Below, piece by piece: positions 11,252 to 18,955 of a stretch of 64,000 bases of DNA; positions within the stretch are counted from its first letter, which is position 1; every line of letters begins with the position of its first letter. The stretch covers positions 1 to 64,000 of the forward strand of contig NZ_VIGW01000013.1 in NCBI RefSeq assembly GCF_007858435.1. The letters are read 5' to 3'. Position numbers and translations under genes: made by a program. The DNA is from Tsukamurella asaccharolytica. Lineage in GTDB: Bacteria > Actinomycetota > Actinomycetes > Mycobacteriales > Mycobacteriaceae. Under the pieces are notes generated by a model. It had not been told where the DNA came from. It ran no database searches and saw nothing but the letters and a program-made list of their open reading frames with translations.

Positions 11252-12655
11252 GTGAAGGGCAGGCTCAGCCAGTCCGACGCGGAGTTCTACGCGTTGGAGA
11301 ACTCAACCACCCCCACCCACGTCGGGTCGCTCGTGGTCCTCGGCCGACCCGACGGGGGCCTGGACTTCGAGCGCCTGCTCGACACCATCGAGGAGCGCCT
11401 CGCCGAGGTGCCCCGGTACCGGCAGAAGGTCCGCACGGTGCCGCTGGGCATCGCCCGCCCGGTGTGGATCGAGGACCGTGATTTCGACATCACCTACCAC
11501 GTGCGGGTCTCCGCGCTGCCCCAGCCGGGCAGCGACGACCAGCTGCACGACCTGGTCGCACGACTGAACTCCCGGCCGCTGGACCGGGAGCGGCCGCTGT
11601 GGGAGGTGTACCTCATCGAGGGGCTCGCCGACGACCGGCTCGCGGTGTTCTCCAAGACCCACCTCGCGCTGGTGGACGGCCGCGACAACGTCGACCTGAT
11701 GCAGCTGCTGCTCACCGACACCCCGCACACGCCGCAGCCGCCCGAGGATCTGTGGATGGGCCAGCACGAGCCCAGCGACGGCGAGCTGGTGATGGGCGCG
11801 GTCATCGACCTGCTGTCGCGGCCCAAGCGCACCGCGGCGATGATCCAGGGCGTGGTCGGGGAGGTCGCCGAGTCCATCACCGGGCTGCAGGAGGACGCGG
11901 CCAATGTCATCGAGCGCGCCTCGTCGCTGGTGCGGGCCCGCACCGCCGTGACGCCGGTGCGCTCGCTCAACGTGCCCATCTCCCGGAGCCGCCGGTTCGC
12001 CGTCGCGCGAATGGACCTCGACGAATTCCGCCGACTGCGGGCGGCCTTCGGCTGCACCGTGAACGACCTGCTGCTGTCGGTGATCGCGGGCGGTCTGCGG
12101 ACGTGGCTGATCTCGCGCGGCGAGCCGATCAGTGCGAGCACCGAGGTCCGGGTGCTCGAGCCGATCGCCGTCGACGACGTGGGCCTCGGCGTCGGCGAGC
12201 AGGTGCGTGCCTACATCGTCCCGCTGCCCGTCGCCGAGAGCAATGCGGTGGTGCGGATGCGCCAGATCGCCCACGGCGCCGCCGCCCAGGTGGACCGGAA
12301 CCGGCAAGTCGCGGCGCGGGCGCTGGCCGCGAGCGGCGGCTTCACCCCGCCCACGCTGCATGCGCTCGGCGCGCGCACCGCGATGAGCGTCTCGCCGCGC
12401 TCGTTCAACGCGCTGGTCACCAACGCGCCGGGTCCGCAGGCGCCCGTGTACCTGGCGGGCATCGAGGTGCAGCAGGTGTATCCGGTGCCGCCGCTCATCG
12501 CGAACCAGGTCGTGTCCATCGGCATCACGTCGTACAACGGCACGGTGTACATCGGCTTCAACGCCGACCGCGACGGCATGTGGGACGTCATCTCGATGGC
12601 GGAATTCCTGTACGAGGCGTTGGACGAGCTCGCCGCGTCCGCGAAGGAGGAGTAG
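11252..12655 (+). CDS. Wax ester synthase/diacylglycerol acyltransferase-like protein
   Basis: Member of the WS/DGAT family, which transfers acyl groups from acyl-CoA to long-chain alcohols or diacylglycerol to form wax esters or triacylglycerol. It begins KGRLSQSDAEFYALENSTTP, as in mycobacterial Tgs proteins, and contains RYRQKV, RPLWEVYLIEGL and a late NAPGP motif near residue 391. The active-site motif HHxxxDG reads H137-LALVDG: the second, catalytic His is Leu. Activity is therefore doubtful, though a degenerate motif is, from memory, also seen in the syntenic Rv3234c. GTG at 11252 follows GGGGGAGG. The stop directly abuts the next ATG. Confidence 0.85.
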   Translation: MKGRLSQSDAEFYALENSTTPTHVGSLVVLGRPDGGLDFERLLDTIEERLAEVPRYRQKVRTVPLGIARPVWIEDRDFDITYHVRVSALPQPGSDDQLHDLVARLNSRPLDRERPLWEVYLIEGLADDRLAVFSKTHLALVDGRDNVDLMQLLLTDTPHTPQPPEDLWMGQHEPSDGELVMGAVIDLLSRPKRTAAMIQGVVGEVAESITGLQEDAANVIERASSLVRARTAVTPVRSLNVPISRSRRFAVARMDLDEFRRLRAAFGCTVNDLLLSVIAGGLRTWLISRGEPISASTEVRVLEPIAVDDVGLGVGEQVRAYIVPLPVAESNAVVRMRQIAHGAAAQVDRNRQVAARALAASGGFTPPTLHALGARTAMSVSPRSFNALVTNAPGPQAPVYLAGIEVQQVYPVPPLIANQVVSIGITSYNGTVYIGFNADRDGMWDVISMAEFLYEALDELAASAKEE

Positions 12656-13189
12656 ATGACGGTCCGGGTGTACGTGCCCAGTACGCTGGCGGGGCTGCAG
12701 GCCCTGCAGCGTGACGGGGAGCTGTTCCCTTTGGGGGGAACAGTTTTCGGAGTCACCCCTGCGCTGCGCGAGGCGTACACCTCGGGCGACGACGAGGAGC
12801 TCGCCGAGGCCGCCATGCGCCAGGCGGCGCGCGCCTCGCTGCGGCTCCTCGCCGTCGACGACGAGGACTCGCAGGCCGAGGGGGCTGACGGTGCCACGCC
12901 GGATCCTGTTCGGCGCGTGGTGATCACGGCGGACGTGCCGGCGGCGAAGGAGCGTTCGGACCTCGACGACGCCGTGCTCAAAGTGACCGAGCCGATCCGG
13001 CTGAAGGACGTCCTCGCCGTGCACGTCGACGTCTCCGAGGCGGAGGCGGCCGTGACCCGCGCCGCGCAGGTGGTCGACGCCGCGGACCTCGGCGACGAGG
13101 ACGCCGAGCTCGCCGTCGGCGATGCCGAGGATCACGACCTCGCCTGGTATGCCACCCAGGAACTGCCCTTCCTGCTGGAACTGCTCTGA
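12656..13189 (+). CDS. Conserved actinobacterial protein of unknown function (Rv3231c-like)
   Basis: A 177-residue acidic protein whose ATG follows the stop of the acyltransferase gene without any gap, so the two are probably translated together. It opens VRVYVPSTLAGLQALQRDGE, with an Ala/Glu-rich helix at about residues 38-65 and the strand RVVITADVP. It ends DHDLAWYATQELPFLLELL. No signal peptide, membrane segment or catalytic motif is visible. It resembles the DUF6912 family found next to tgs3 in mycobacteria. Function unknown. Confidence 0.7.
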   Translation: MTVRVYVPSTLAGLQALQRDGELFPLGGTVFGVTPALREAYTSGDDEELAEAAMRQAARASLRLLAVDDEDSQAEGADGATPDPVRRVVITADVPAAKERSDLDDAVLKVTEPIRLKDVLAVHVDVSEAEAAVTRAAQVVDAADLGDEDAELAVGDAEDHDLAWYATQELPFLLELL

Positions 13190-13220
13190 CCGCGGTCGCG
13201 GGCGGGGTTACGGTGAGGGA

Positions 13221-13658
13221 ATGACAGTGCGCGGTGCCCGGTTCGCGGCGGCCCTCGTCGTGGGGGCCGGCGTCGTGGCGTCGGCACCTGCGGCGTCGGC
13301 GGCCCCGGTGCCGCTGGCCGGCACGCAGTGGAGGTTCGAGTCGAGCGGCGTCGCCCGGACGGCGCCCGTGAAGTACACCGGCTCGCCCGCGCACGTCAGC
13401 ATCGACGGCAAGCGCAGCGGCGGTGGGAACGACGGCTGCAACGTTTTCGGCATGACTGCGGAGGTCATCGGCGACCGGGCCACCTTCAGCGGCCTCTTCT
13501 CCACCCTGCGGATGTGCTCCGCCCCCAACGCGGGCGAGCAGTTCCGCCGGGCCTTCGACGGCGCCCGCACCGTCAAGGTCGTGGGGAACCAGCTCACGAT
13601 CTCCGACGGTCCGCGGGGCTACTGGAACTTCGTCGCGTCCCGCCCGGCGAGGCCGTAG
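13221..13658 (+). CDS. Secreted META-domain (HslJ-like) protein
   Basis: A 145-residue exported protein. A Sec signal peptide (about residues 1-28, ending ASAAP) precedes one META domain: LAGTQWRFESS, HVSIDGKRSGG, GGNDGCNVFGMTAEV, LFSTLRMCSAPNAGEQFR and the closing RGYWNFV. The two Cys residues could form a disulfide. HslJ-like META proteins are linked to stress and novobiocin resistance in enterobacteria; no function is known here. ATG at 13221 is preceded by GAGGG. It lies between the lipid acyltransferase pair and the desaturase reductase, apparently as a single-gene insertion relative to the mycobacterial order. Confidence 0.78.
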   Translation: MTVRGARFAAALVVGAGVVASAPAASAAPVPLAGTQWRFESSGVARTAPVKYTGSPAHVSIDGKRSGGGNDGCNVFGMTAEVIGDRATFSGLFSTLRMCSAPNAGEQFRRAFDGARTVKVVGNQLTISDGPRGYWNFVASRPARP

Positions 13659-13692
13659 CCGCGCCGCACCCGATAGGACAACCCAGGGAAAA

Positions 13693-13729
13693 TTGTTCCA
13701 AGAGGTTACGGCACCGTAGGCTCACCCCC
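13693..13729 (+). promoter_or_regulatory. Leaderless promoter and operator of the desaturase reductase
   Basis: TTGTTC (13693-13698), an 18-base spacer and TAGGCT (13717-13722) lie 7 bases before the ATG, which fits a leaderless mRNA. The spacer and -10 contain TTACGG-N3-CGTAGG (13706-13720). The same 15-base pattern recurs at 17365-17379, in the promoter of the first desaturase, so one regulator probably controls both. The pattern is a near-palindrome (TACGG-CAC-CGTA). Confidence 0.55.
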
Positions 13730-14875
13730 ATGAGCAACTCTTTTCGCGCCTTCCGTGATTGGCTCGAGGCCCCGGCCAAGAACGTCTCCGCCGAGCATCC
13801 CCGCACCAACCTGGTCCGCGGCGCGGTCGCGCGGCTCACGACGCCGCTGTTGCCGGACGACTACCTCCACCTGATCAACCCGCTGTGGTCGGCGCGGGAG
13901 CTGCGCGGCAAGATCGTGCGGGTCGAGCAGGAGACCGACGAGTCGGTCACGCTCACCATCGAGACCGGTTGGGGCTTCAACACCAAGTACGAGGCCGGGC
14001 AGTACGTGGGCATCGGCGTGCTCGTCGGCGGCAAGTGGACGTGGCGCTCCTACTCGCTCACCTCCGTGCCGGACATGGGCCACGGCCGTGCGCCCCGCGA
14101 GGTGTCGATCACCGTCAAGGCGATGAACGAGGGCTTCCTCTCGAACCACCTCGTCAGCGGCGTGCAGGAGGGCACCATCGTGCGCCTGCAGGCACCGTCG
14201 GGCGACTTCACGCTCCCCAACCCCCTGCCGCCCAAGGTTCTCTTCCTCACCGCCGGCAGCGGCATCACGCCCGTTATGGCGATGCTCCGCACGCTCGAGC
14301 GGCGCGGCATTCCCGCGTCCACCGACATCGTGGCCGTGCACTCCGCCCCGAACGCCGAGTCCACGCTCTTCCGCGACGAGCTCGAGGCCTTCGACGCCAA
14401 CCACGACAACGTCGCGGTGCAGCTGCGCTACACGCGCGACGCCGGGCGCCTGACGCCCGCCAACCTGGCCGACGCCGTGCCGGACTGGCAGGAGCGGCAG
14501 ACCTGGATCTGCGGGCCCGGCGTCTTCCTGAGCGACTTGGAGAAGGCGTGGAAGGACCGCGGCCTCGAGTCGCGCCTGCATCAGGAACGGTTCACGGTCG
14601 AGCGCGCCGACGTCTCCGCGTCCGGCGGCGACGTCACCTTCCGCAAGTCCGGCAAGACCGCCGAGGTCGACGGTGCGACCACCCTCCTCGAGGCGGGCGA
14701 GGCCGCCGGCGTGCAGATGCCCTTCGGCTGCCGCATGGGCATCTGCCAGACCTGCGTGGTGCAGCTCGCCGACGGCCAGGTCCGCGACCTGCGCAGCGGC
14801 GATCTGCACACCGAGGGCGAGCGCATCCAGACCTGCATCTCCGTGGCCGTCGGGGACTGCACGCTGGAGGTGTAA
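13730..14875 (+). CDS. Ferredoxin reductase partner of acyl-CoA desaturases
   Basis: Three-domain electron-transfer protein: FAD domain (WRSYSLTS), NAD(P) domain (LFLTAGSGITPVMAM) and a C-terminal plant-type [2Fe-2S] ferredoxin with C334, C339, C342 (GCRMGICQTC) and C369. It passes electrons from NAD(P)H to the membrane di-iron desaturase. It is the likely orthologue of Rv3230c, which works with DesA3 in mycobacterial oleate synthesis. It is 381 residues long. It shares an operator motif with the first desaturase 2.5 kb downstream, although the GntR operon now lies between them. Confidence 0.92.
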   Translation: MSNSFRAFRDWLEAPAKNVSAEHPRTNLVRGAVARLTTPLLPDDYLHLINPLWSARELRGKIVRVEQETDESVTLTIETGWGFNTKYEAGQYVGIGVLVGGKWTWRSYSLTSVPDMGHGRAPREVSITVKAMNEGFLSNHLVSGVQEGTIVRLQAPSGDFTLPNPLPPKVLFLTAGSGITPVMAMLRTLERRGIPASTDIVAVHSAPNAESTLFRDELEAFDANHDNVAVQLRYTRDAGRLTPANLADAVPDWQERQTWICGPGVFLSDLEKAWKDRGLESRLHQERFTVERADVSASGGDVTFRKSGKTAEVDGATTLLEAGEAAGVQMPFGCRMGICQTCVVQLADGQVRDLRSGDLHTEGERIQTCISVAVGDCTLEV

Positions 14876-14887
14876 CCCAGGGTTCTT

Positions 14888-14951
14888 TTGTGTCGATCCG
14901 TTGACACAACCGGCTCGGCGCGCCATTCTTGTGTTGTCTGTTTGACACAAG
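14888..14951 (+). promoter_or_regulatory. Promoter with two inverted-repeat operators for the GntR operon
   Basis: A -35 TTGACA (14901-14906), a 17-base spacer and -10 CATTCT (14924-14929) form a good promoter. Operator 1, TTGTGTC-N8-GACACAA (14888-14909), covers the -35. Operator 2, CTTGTGT-N10-ACACAAG (14928-14951), starts at the -10 end. Both have 7-base perfect arms and share TTGTGT/ACACAA. The GntR regulator encoded at the end of this operon is the obvious candidate ligand, so autorepression is inferred. Confidence 0.65.
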
Positions 14952-14962
14952 GGGGGCTTGGA

Positions 14963-15961
14963 GTGAATTCGACGCCGATCATCGCTTCGGTGGTACTCGC
15001 AGTCGTCGGTGCAGCGCTGGGCTTCCTCGCGACGCGCTCAGCGGGGTCGTTGCCCAAGGGTGGCGCTGAGGATTCCCTGAACACCGCGCGCGGGATCCTC
15101 GGGCGTGCAGGCGGTGCGGTGGCGGCGTCGTTCGTCGTGTGCCTGCTCGCAGGTCTGGTGGGCGTCGCCACGGGCCGGGAGTTCGCGCCGGCCGAGATGC
15201 TGATCGTGGGATTGCTCCCCCAGGTCGCGCTCTGCGCGGCTGTACTTCGGCCGGTCGCGTCGCCGGGGGTGATCGGCGGCGCGCTGTCGCCGCGTCGGTT
15301 GCGGGACCTGGTCCCGTGGGCGCTCCCGGCTGCAGCGGGGGTCCTGCTCGTGCCGGGGACGCTGTCCGCGATCGCGCTCATCTACCTCGGCGCGCAGCCG
15401 CTGGGGACGCCGGAGTCGAACCGGCTCGGATTCGGTTGCGAGGTTCCTGCAGGCCCCAACGTCGTCGAGCCTCTGTCGGGCCCGCTCGATGTCGGCAGTC
15501 CGTGGTGGCCTGTGGTGCAGCTCGTGCTGATGTGGGGGTCCGTACTGATCGCGGTGGTGGCGGTCCGGCATTGCCATCGCCGGCCCTCGGTGGTGTCCGA
15601 CGGTGCCGTCGACTCCGCTCTCCGCCGCTGTCTCGCCACCCGATCGTCGTCCGCTGCGGTGCTGGTCGTGGTGCTGACGGCGGGTTTTGCATCCGCGACC
15701 CTCGAGGACCTCGCCGCCAACCGGCCCCGGATGAGCGACTTCTACGCGCAGATCTCGAGCCACCCCAACGGGTGGCCACGCCTGCACGAGTGCGCGCTCA
15801 GTGACGGCGTGCTCTCCTCATGGGCGCTCGTCGGCGACGCGGCCGGCTGGACCAGATCGGCCGGGGTCCTGGTGGTGGTGTGGGCGATCGCCTGTTATCT
15901 GTTCCCCGGCCGGTTGATTCGGACTTCGCCCAGGCAGGCCGAGGGGGTGCGCATTTCATGA
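14963..15961 (+). CDS. Multi-pass membrane protein, first gene of the GntR operon
   Basis: A 332-residue integral membrane protein with about six or seven hydrophobic helices (for example TPIIASVVLAVVGAALGFLA at the N-terminus and SAGVLVVVWAIACYLFPG near the end). GTG at 14963 follows AAGGGGGG. No enzyme or transporter family is recognised. It shares architecture with the next gene: two extracytoplasmic loops, each with Cys and Pro/Gly residues, at similar places. The pair probably arose by duplication and may form a heteromer. The stop overlaps the next start (ATGA). Its promoter carries two operators. Confidence 0.7.
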   Translation: MNSTPIIASVVLAVVGAALGFLATRSAGSLPKGGAEDSLNTARGILGRAGGAVAASFVVCLLAGLVGVATGREFAPAEMLIVGLLPQVALCAAVLRPVASPGVIGGALSPRRLRDLVPWALPAAAGVLLVPGTLSAIALIYLGAQPLGTPESNRLGFGCEVPAGPNVVEPLSGPLDVGSPWWPVVQLVLMWGSVLIAVVAVRHCHRRPSVVSDGAVDSALRRCLATRSSSAAVLVVVLTAGFASATLEDLAANRPRMSDFYAQISSHPNGWPRLHECALSDGVLSSWALVGDAAGWTRSAGVLVVVWAIACYLFPGRLIRTSPRQAEGVRIS

Positions 15962-16902
15962 CGAGCCTGATGCTCTTGCCGCTGTGGGGCGCGGCGGTTC
16001 TCGCCGCGGTCGCGGCGATCGCGCGGCGCGAGTACCTGCTGTCCGCCGACAATCCGTTCCGCAGGGCTCCGCGGGCCACGCGGTGGCGGGAGCGGGTGCC
16101 TTCCGTGGTGATGGGAGGGTGGCTGATCGCGGCGATGCTCGGGGCGGCGGGGGGTCTTCCGGCGGCGTGGCGGCCCTCGGCGGCGGCGGGGGCTGCGCTC
16201 GTGCTCCTCGCGGTGTGCCTCGTCGGCGAATGGATGCGACCGGCCGTTCCCGGCGCCCGGGCGGCGCTCCTACGTCCGCGCAGCGCGCGCGACATGGCAC
16301 CGCGCCTCCTCGTGGCGTTCTCCGTGATCGGTGTGCTGGTCGCCGTCGCGATGCTGGCGTGGTCGGCTGTCGCGGGCGGCACGCCCGCGCCGTCGCCGTG
16401 CGACCTGCTCCGGCAGCGGTGGGGCTCACCCCCACCCCCGGGCAGCGCGCAGGAGACGCTGTCGACGGTGGGTGCGCTCGGAGCGATCGCGGTGTTGGTT
16501 GCCTGCATCGTCCTTGCCGCCGGACTCGCCGCGTCGGCGACATCGCGCCCGGCGGTCGGGAGCGACCCTCAGGTGGACGACGAGTTGCGGCGCCGCGCGG
16601 TGGTCCGGGCCGTGGCGGCGGTGGGAGCCGCCGCCGCCCAACTGATCGCGCTGGCGGGGATCTCTCTGCGCGAGCGCTACCCGGCGATGTTCGACTCGTG
16701 TTCGTCCACGACGTTCGACGCGGCGGGGGCGCCGACAGGCCGGATGGAGACGGTGGGGGACCCGAGCGTTCTCGCCGAGCTGGGCTTGGGTGTGGTCATG
16801 GCCTTCGCGATCGGCCTGTCGGCCTTCGCGCTCTACCGCTTCGCCGCCCCGTCGTGGGGATGGCGCCCCACGGACTCGCGCAGTGCGAAGGCCCGCGGAT
16901 GA
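15958..16902 (+). CDS. Multi-pass membrane protein, paralogue of upstream gene
   Basis: A 314-residue membrane protein translated from the ATGA overlap with the previous gene. Hydrophobic helices occur near residues 1-22, 50-75, 80-95, 120-140, 165-190, 215-240 and 275-300. Loops with single Cys residues (PSPCDLLRQRW; MFDSCSSTTF) resemble the cysteine loops of the upstream protein. It ends in a second ATGA overlap with the GntR gene, so all three are translationally coupled. GntR-YtrA regulators usually sit with ABC transporters, but no ATPase is present here. Function unknown. Confidence 0.68.
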   Translation: MTSLMLLPLWGAAVLAAVAAIARREYLLSADNPFRRAPRATRWRERVPSVVMGGWLIAAMLGAAGGLPAAWRPSAAAGAALVLLAVCLVGEWMRPAVPGARAALLRPRSARDMAPRLLVAFSVIGVLVAVAMLAWSAVAGGTPAPSPCDLLRQRWGSPPPPGSAQETLSTVGALGAIAVLVACIVLAAGLAASATSRPAVGSDPQVDDELRRRAVVRAVAAVGAAAAQLIALAGISLRERYPAMFDSCSSTTFDAAGAPTGRMETVGDPSVLAELGLGVVMAFAIGLSAFALYRFAAPSWGWRPTDSRSAKARG

Positions 16903-17291
16903 CGGCGGGAATCACCATCGATCCCGCCAGCCCCGTGCCCCCGTTCGAGCAGATCCGACAGCAGATCGTGGCCCTCGTCGGGGTGGGCGCGCTCAGCGCC
17001 GGGGAGCGATTGCCGACGGTGCGGCAGCTCGCCTCGGACCTGCGTCTCGCGCCGGGCACGGTGTCCCGGGCGTACCAGGAGCTGGAGCGTGAGGGATGGA
17101 TCGTCACCCGGCGCGGAGCGGGCACTCGCGTGGCCGATCCCACCCCGCTCGGCTCGCGGGAAGCGGGGGAGGCGGCCGCGCAGCACGCGGTCGACGAGCT
17201 GGTGCGTGGGCTTGTGCGCGGCGGCGTTCCGGCGGAGGTGATCACGCGGGTTCTGCGAGCGGCAGCGGACGAACTGGACCGTGTCGTGTAG
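16899..17291 (+). CDS. GntR-family (YtrA-type) transcriptional regulator
   Basis: A 130-residue regulator. The N-terminal GntR winged helix (about residues 8-78) contains PPFEQIRQQIVALV, RLPTVRQLASDLRLAPGTVSRAYQELEREGWIVTRRGAGTRV. The C-terminal tail is short and helical, as in the YtrA subfamily, with no large ligand-binding domain. It is the last gene of a three-gene operon coupled by ATGA overlaps. It probably binds the two TTGTGT/ACACAA inverted repeats upstream of that operon. The inducing signal cannot be told from sequence. Confidence 0.85.
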   Translation: MTAGITIDPASPVPPFEQIRQQIVALVGVGALSAGERLPTVRQLASDLRLAPGTVSRAYQELEREGWIVTRRGAGTRVADPTPLGSREAGEAAAQHAVDELVRGLVRGGVPAEVITRVLRAAADELDRVV

Positions 17292-17341
17292 CCGAGGCGT
17301 GCACATCCCGTGTCGGTTCGGCAACTCCGCGCCGGTCTCCG

Positions 17342-17379
17342 TTGACAGGCTACGACTGCGTAACTTACGGTTGCGTAGG
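17342..17379 (+). promoter_or_regulatory. Promoter and 29-base palindromic operator of desaturase 1
   Basis: TTGACA (17342-17347), an 18-base spacer and TACGGT (17366-17371) form the promoter. A hyphenated palindrome centred on 17364 runs from 17350 to 17378: outer arms CTACG/CGTAG, inner arms CGTAA/TTACG, 10 of 14 pairs matching. It covers the spacer and the -10, a typical repressor position. The right half, TTACGG-N3-CGTAGG, is identical in pattern to the reductase operator at 13706-13720. A TetR-type fatty-acid regulator would fit, but none is encoded next to it. Confidence 0.65.
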
Positions 17380-17416
17380 TTAGACGGTCCGAGACCACCA
17401 CGGAGGGCGGCCCCGC

Positions 17417-18679
17417 ATGGCGATCACCGACATCCCCGAGTACGCGCACCTCACCGAGGCCGACGTCGAGACGCTCGGCGCGGAACTGGACGCGATCCGG
17501 CGCGACATCGAGGCCGCACGCGGCGAGTCGGACGTGCGGTACCTGCAGCGCACCATCGCCGCCCAGCGCGGGCTCGAGGTGGCCGGCCGGTTGATGCTGC
17601 TGGGCGCCCACAAGCGTGGCTTCTGGTGGGGCTCGGCGGCCACGCTCGGGCTCGCCAAGATCATCGAGAACATGGAGCTCGGGCACAACATCATGCACGG
17701 GCAGTGGGATTGGATGAACGATCCCGAGGTGCACTCGACCACGTGGGAGTGGGACAACGCCGGTACCTCCCGGCTGTGGAAGCACACCCACAACTACGTG
17801 CACCACAAGTACACCAACGTCCTCGGCATGGACGACGATGTGGGCTACAAGACGCTCCGCGTGACCCGCGACCAGCCGTGGACCCCGTTCAACTCCGGCA
17901 ACGTGGTCTACAACACGCTCCTCATGCTGCTCTTCGAGTACGGCGTGGCGATCCAGCACCTCGAGCTGGGCCGCGCGGCCACCAAGTGGAAGAAGCCGTG
18001 GTTCGACCGCGAGGGCTTCAAGGCCGACGCCTCGGACGTGGGCCGCAAGATCGGCCGGCAGGTGCTCAAGGACTACGTCGCGGCGCCGCTCGTGGGCGTG
18101 CCCTTCGGTGGCACGCGCGGCTGGCGCAAGGCTCTCACCGCGACGATCACCGCCAACGTGATCCGCAACGTCTGGACCAACGCGGTCATCTTCTGCGGGC
18201 ACTTCCCCGACGGTGCCGAGAAGTTCACCAAGCAGGACGTCGACAACGAGACCCAGGCGCAGTGGTACCTGCGGCAGATGCTCGGCAGTGCCAATCTCTC
18301 CGGCGGCCCCGTCATCGACTTCCTCTCGGGCAACCTGAGCTACCAGATCGAGCACCACCTGTTCCCCGACCTGCCGTCGAACCGCCTCGCCGAGATCGGC
18401 GTCCGCGTGCGGGCGCTGTGCGAGAAGTACGACCTGCCGTACACGGTCGGCCCGCTGCACGTGCAGTACTACAAGTCGTGGCGGACCATCGCCAAGCTGT
18501 CGTTGCCCGACAAGTACCTCCGCGACACCGCCGACGACGCCCCCGAGACCGCGTCCGAGGCGATGTTCGCGGGTACGGAGTTCGCCGAGCCGCGCACCGA
18601 CGAGCGCACCGGCCGCCGGGTCGGCCTCAAGGCCGCCCGTGCGGCCATCCACGCCCGACGGGGCCGTCGCCGCCCCTGA
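17417..18679 (+). CDS. Membrane fatty-acid (acyl-CoA) desaturase 1
   Basis: Di-iron membrane desaturase that introduces a double bond into long-chain acyl-CoA. The 420-residue protein begins MAITDIPEYAHLTEADVE. The His boxes are GHNIMH (H90, H94), HTHNYVHH (H123-H130) and QIEHHLFPDLPSNR (H313, H314). It is the likely counterpart of mycobacterial DesA3, which uses the Rv3230c-type reductase. ATG at 17417 has GGAGG upstream. It is the first of three tandem paralogues and has its own promoter and operator. Electrons probably come from the ferredoxin reductase at 13730. Confidence 0.93.
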   Translation: MAITDIPEYAHLTEADVETLGAELDAIRRDIEAARGESDVRYLQRTIAAQRGLEVAGRLMLLGAHKRGFWWGSAATLGLAKIIENMELGHNIMHGQWDWMNDPEVHSTTWEWDNAGTSRLWKHTHNYVHHKYTNVLGMDDDVGYKTLRVTRDQPWTPFNSGNVVYNTLLMLLFEYGVAIQHLELGRAATKWKKPWFDREGFKADASDVGRKIGRQVLKDYVAAPLVGVPFGGTRGWRKALTATITANVIRNVWTNAVIFCGHFPDGAEKFTKQDVDNETQAQWYLRQMLGSANLSGGPVIDFLSGNLSYQIEHHLFPDLPSNRLAEIGVRVRALCEKYDLPYTVGPLHVQYYKSWRTIAKLSLPDKYLRDTADDAPETASEAMFAGTEFAEPRTDERTGRRVGLKAARAAIHARRGRRRP

Positions 18680-18858
18680 CCTTCGCCCGACGGTGCGCCC
18701 GGCGCGGGCTTCGGCGTGCGGCGGGGGAGGCGGCGTCGCGCGGGGGACAGCCGACCCCACATCACACGACCGGCTTCGGGTGGGGGACGAAACGTGAGGG
18801 TCGCGGATCGGTGCGGCGCGGGGGGACGACGCCGCCGCGTGTGACGTGCGCCCCAGGT

Positions 18859-18899
18859 GGAACAAGATCAATGACTTTGTCCCAGGCTGCTGCTACGCT
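18859..18899 (+). promoter_or_regulatory. Putative promoter with 25-base palindrome before desaturase 2
   Basis: The 276-base gap after desaturase 1 holds a palindrome at 18859-18883 (GGAACAAGATCA-A-TGACTTTGTCCC) with 9 of 12 pairs matching. A possible promoter overlaps it: TGACTT (18872-18877), a 16-base spacer and TACGCT (18894-18899). This operator differs from the CGTA-type operator of desaturase 1, so the paralogues appear to answer to different regulators. The only other notable item in the gap is one copy of the CGACGGTGC 9-mer at 18688. Confidence 0.45.
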
Positions 18900-18955
18900 G
18901 GAACCGTTCTGTTCTTGAGCCGCTGCATGCGGTCGTACCGATTGGGGAACGCTTC

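Noticed and set aside
14876-14887. AACCCAGGGTT with following TTCTTTT as a terminator after the reductase gene
   Set aside because: The arms leave only a 1-3 base loop, so a stable stem is unlikely, although the T-rich run is notable.
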